From Paracoccaceae bacterium (GTDB lineage Bacteria; Pseudomonadota; Alphaproteobacteria; Rhodobacterales; Rhodobacteraceae), in the NCBI GenBank assembly GCA_902632125.1, contig CACPBQ010000001.1, positions 62,001 through 126,000 on the forward strand: a DNA stretch of 64,000 bases. Direction: 5' to 3'. Each line of letters opens with the position of its first letter. Position 1 is the first letter of the stretch. The notes below the pieces were generated by a model, which was not told the DNA's origin, did no database searches, and saw only the letters and a program-made list of their open reading frames with translations. Shown here in pieces: positions 62,009 through 64,000 of this stretch. The translations under genes and the position numbers were made by a program.

Positions 62009-64000
62009 TTAGGCCTTATTAGCTTTTACTGCGCTAAATTTGAACTCAGGAATTTTCCCATATGGATCCAATGCGGAGTTAGTTAAAATATTTGCCGCTG
62101 CTTCTACGTATGCGAAGGGAAGAAAGACCATATCTTCAGAAACTGCCCGATCCATTCGAGCCATCACTACAATACTTCCGCGTTTTGTAGTTAAACGAAC
62201 GTGACCACCAGGCTCAATACCTAATTTTCGCAAAGTTTTAGGGTGCATTGAACAATTAGCCTCAGGTTCGACAGCATCTAGTACACTAGCTCTTCGTGTC
62301 ATCGAACCAGTATGCCAATGCTCCAACTGACGACCGGTAGTAAGTATCATAGGAAACTCGGAGTCAGGCACATCATCGGGAGCAATAATACTAGCAGGAG
62401 TAAAACGTGCACGACCGTTTTGCCGGGGAAATCCAGTCCCAAAAACAATTGCTTGACCTGGATCATCTTCTGAGAGGGAAGGATAGGTAACCGCATTTTC
62501 ACTTTCCAGCCGCTCCCACGTGATATTATCGAGAGACCGCATATTGAGTTTCATTTCGGCAAAGACGTCAGATGGACATTCATAACCCCAATCGAGACCC
62601 ATTCTTTTTGCTAGCTGCACTTCAACCCACCAATCTTCTTTTGCATCACCAGGTGCAGGAACAGCTTTACGACCCATTTGAACCTGGCGGTTTGTATTAG
62701 TAACAGTCCCACTTTTTTCAGCAAAAGCACTTGCGGGGAGTATAACATCTGCATAATTTGCAGTTTCCGTAAGAAAGATGTCCTGGACTACTAAATGTTT
62801 GAGTTTAGATAGAGCATCACGTGCATGCTCAACATCGGGGTCGGACATCGCCGGATTCTCACCTAGAATATACATTCCTTGGATCGATCCATGATGAACT
62901 GCATCCATTATCTCAGTAACTGTTAGTCCTCTCTGTGATGAGAAGTCTCCCGAGTTCCAAACTTCCGTAAAAGCATTACGAACGCCGTCATCAGTTACCG
63001 TTTGATAGTCAGGCAAAAACATTGGGATCAATCCAGCGTCAGAGGCACCTTGCACATTGTTTTGTCCCCTCAGCGGATGAAGACCGGTCCCCGGGCGGCC
63101 AACCTGTCCAGTCATTAAAGCGAGGGAAATCAGGCATCTGCTATTATCTGTGCCGTGAACATGCTGGGACACACCCATACCCCAGAAAATCATTCCCGCT
63201 TTCGCCCCTGCAAACGTTCTAGCAACATCACGCAATACATCAGGTTTTATTCCACAAATTTCTGCCATTTTTTCAGGTGAGAAATCCTTTAGATGCTCTT
63301 TTTCAGCATCCCAGTTTTCAGTATAGGCTTCTATGTACTGCCTATCATAAAGTTTTTCTTCGACAATAACATTCATTATTGCGTTGAGCATCGATACATC
63401 AGCCCCAGGTCGAAATTGGAGCATATGGGAAGCATGGCGTTTAAGTGCTTGTCCACGTGGATCCATCACAATGAGTTTGCCGCCCCTTTTAGTAAATTGC
63501 TTGAAGTAGGTGGCTGCGACCGGATGATTTTCTATAGGGTTAGCGCCAATTACGATTGCTACATCTGCATTTTCAATTTCATTGAAGGTTGCAGTGACTG
63601 CTGCTGAACCAACATTCTCCATCAGAGCTGCAACTGATGATGCGTGACAAAGTCTGGTGCAATGATCAACATTGTTATGTCCAAACCCCTGGCGAATAAA
63701 TTTTTGAAAAAGATAGGCCTCTTCATTGGTACACTTTGCGCTACCAAATCCTGCAACAGATGCACCGCCTATACTTTCTTTTAGAGTCTTAAAGCCACCG
63801 GCAGCAAAATCTAATGCTTCATCCCAAGTAACTTCACGGAAAAATTCCTGCCAGTTCGAAGGATCAACATTCAAACCTTTCGGAGGAGCGCCACTCCTTC
63901 TGATCAAAGGTTTTGTAAGGCGATGATTGTGATGAATGTAGTCAAAGCCAAAGCGTCCTTTGACACATAATCTCCCTTCATTTGCTGGACCATTAATACC
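62009..64000 (-). CDS. fdhA: formate dehydrogenase alpha subunit (molybdopterin oxidoreductase; 5' partial, continues beyond window end)
   Basis: Frame open to the edge: GINGPANEGRLCVKGRFGFDYIHHNHRLTKPLIRRSG...; VDHCTRLCHASSVAAL (Cys active site); VGRPGTGLHPLRGQNNVQGASDAG. Confidence 0.94.
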   Translation of the reverse strand, partial: GINGPANEGRLCVKGRFGFDYIHHNHRLTKPLIRRSGAPPKGLNVDPSNWQEFFREVTWDEALDFAAGGFKTLKESIGGASVAGFGSAKCTNEEAYLFQKFIRQGFGHNNVDHCTRLCHASSVAALMENVGSAAVTATFNEIENADVAIVIGANPIENHPVAATYFKQFTKRGGKLIVMDPRGQALKRHASHMLQFRPGADVSMLNAIMNVIVEEKLYDRQYIEAYTENWDAEKEHLKDFSPEKMAEICGIKPDVLRDVARTFAGAKAGMIFWGMGVSQHVHGTDNSRCLISLALMTGQVGRPGTGLHPLRGQNNVQGASDAGLIPMFLPDYQTVTDDGVRNAFTEVWNSGDFSSQRGLTVTEIMDAVHHGSIQGMYILGENPAMSDPDVEHARDALSKLKHLVVQDIFLTETANYADVILPASAFAEKSGTVTNTNRQVQMGRKAVPAPGDAKEDWWVEVQLAKRMGLDWGYECPSDVFAEMKLNMRSLDNITWERLESENAVTYPSLSEDDPGQAIVFGTGFPRQNGRARFTPASIIAPDDVPDSEFPMILTTGRQLEHWHTGSMTRRASVLDAVEPEANCSMHPKTLRKLGIEPGGHVRLTTKRGSIVVMARMDRAVSEDMVFLPFAYVEAAANILTNSALDPYGKIPEFKFSAVKANKA

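Noticed and set aside
63650-63700. Selenocysteine formate dehydrogenase
   Set aside because: The active-site motif reads HCTRLCHA with Cys codons and no in-frame TGA, so this is a Cys-type enzyme.

Overview
The window is an AT-rich chromosomal segment that reads as alphaproteobacterial, most likely a marine Rhodobacterales/Roseobacter-type genome (inferred from gene content and order). It is almost fully packed with housekeeping genes. In order these are: prs (5' partial), glnK-amtB, a class A PBP, mlaA-mlaC, a RidA protein, a DUF482-like GNAT, a pterin dehydratase, a peroxiredoxin, rsmD, map, sfsA, a MoaB/CinA-N protein, an OmpA-like protein, accD-folC, zapE, an ornithine cyclodeaminase plus hydrolase pair, a glutathione-dependent formaldehyde oxidation cluster (frmA / AEC transporter / fghA), imuB, lspA-purH-heparinase-rsmB, SDHAF4, def-def2-fmt, a malY/patB aminotransferase, an MltB-like transglycosylase, smc, gabD, truB-DUF1643-rpsO-pnp, a DMGDH-type FAD/GcvT oxidoreductase cluster, the mreBCD-mrdA-rodA elongasome operon, and a 3' part of a formate dehydrogenase alpha gene. 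I saw no CRISPR array, prophage, transposase, rRNA or tRNA. I found no clear new multi-gene defence or mobile system. The best second-look items are: (1) a def paralogue with both catalytic motifs altered, in a def-def2-fmt operon; (2) an imuB gene without adjacent imuA/dnaE2, with a perfect GAAC-N7-GAAC SOS box just upstream; (3) an unlisted 54-aa TM plus coiled-coil ORF downstream of amtB; (4) a very short lipoprotein in the position where a DUF3035/BamF-like gene is expected; (5) a lipoprotein with a tandem cationic IPRPxKRP repeat; (6) a structured folC-zapE intergenic region and structured rpsO and pnp leaders. All calls come from reading the sequence and supplied translations; no searches were run.
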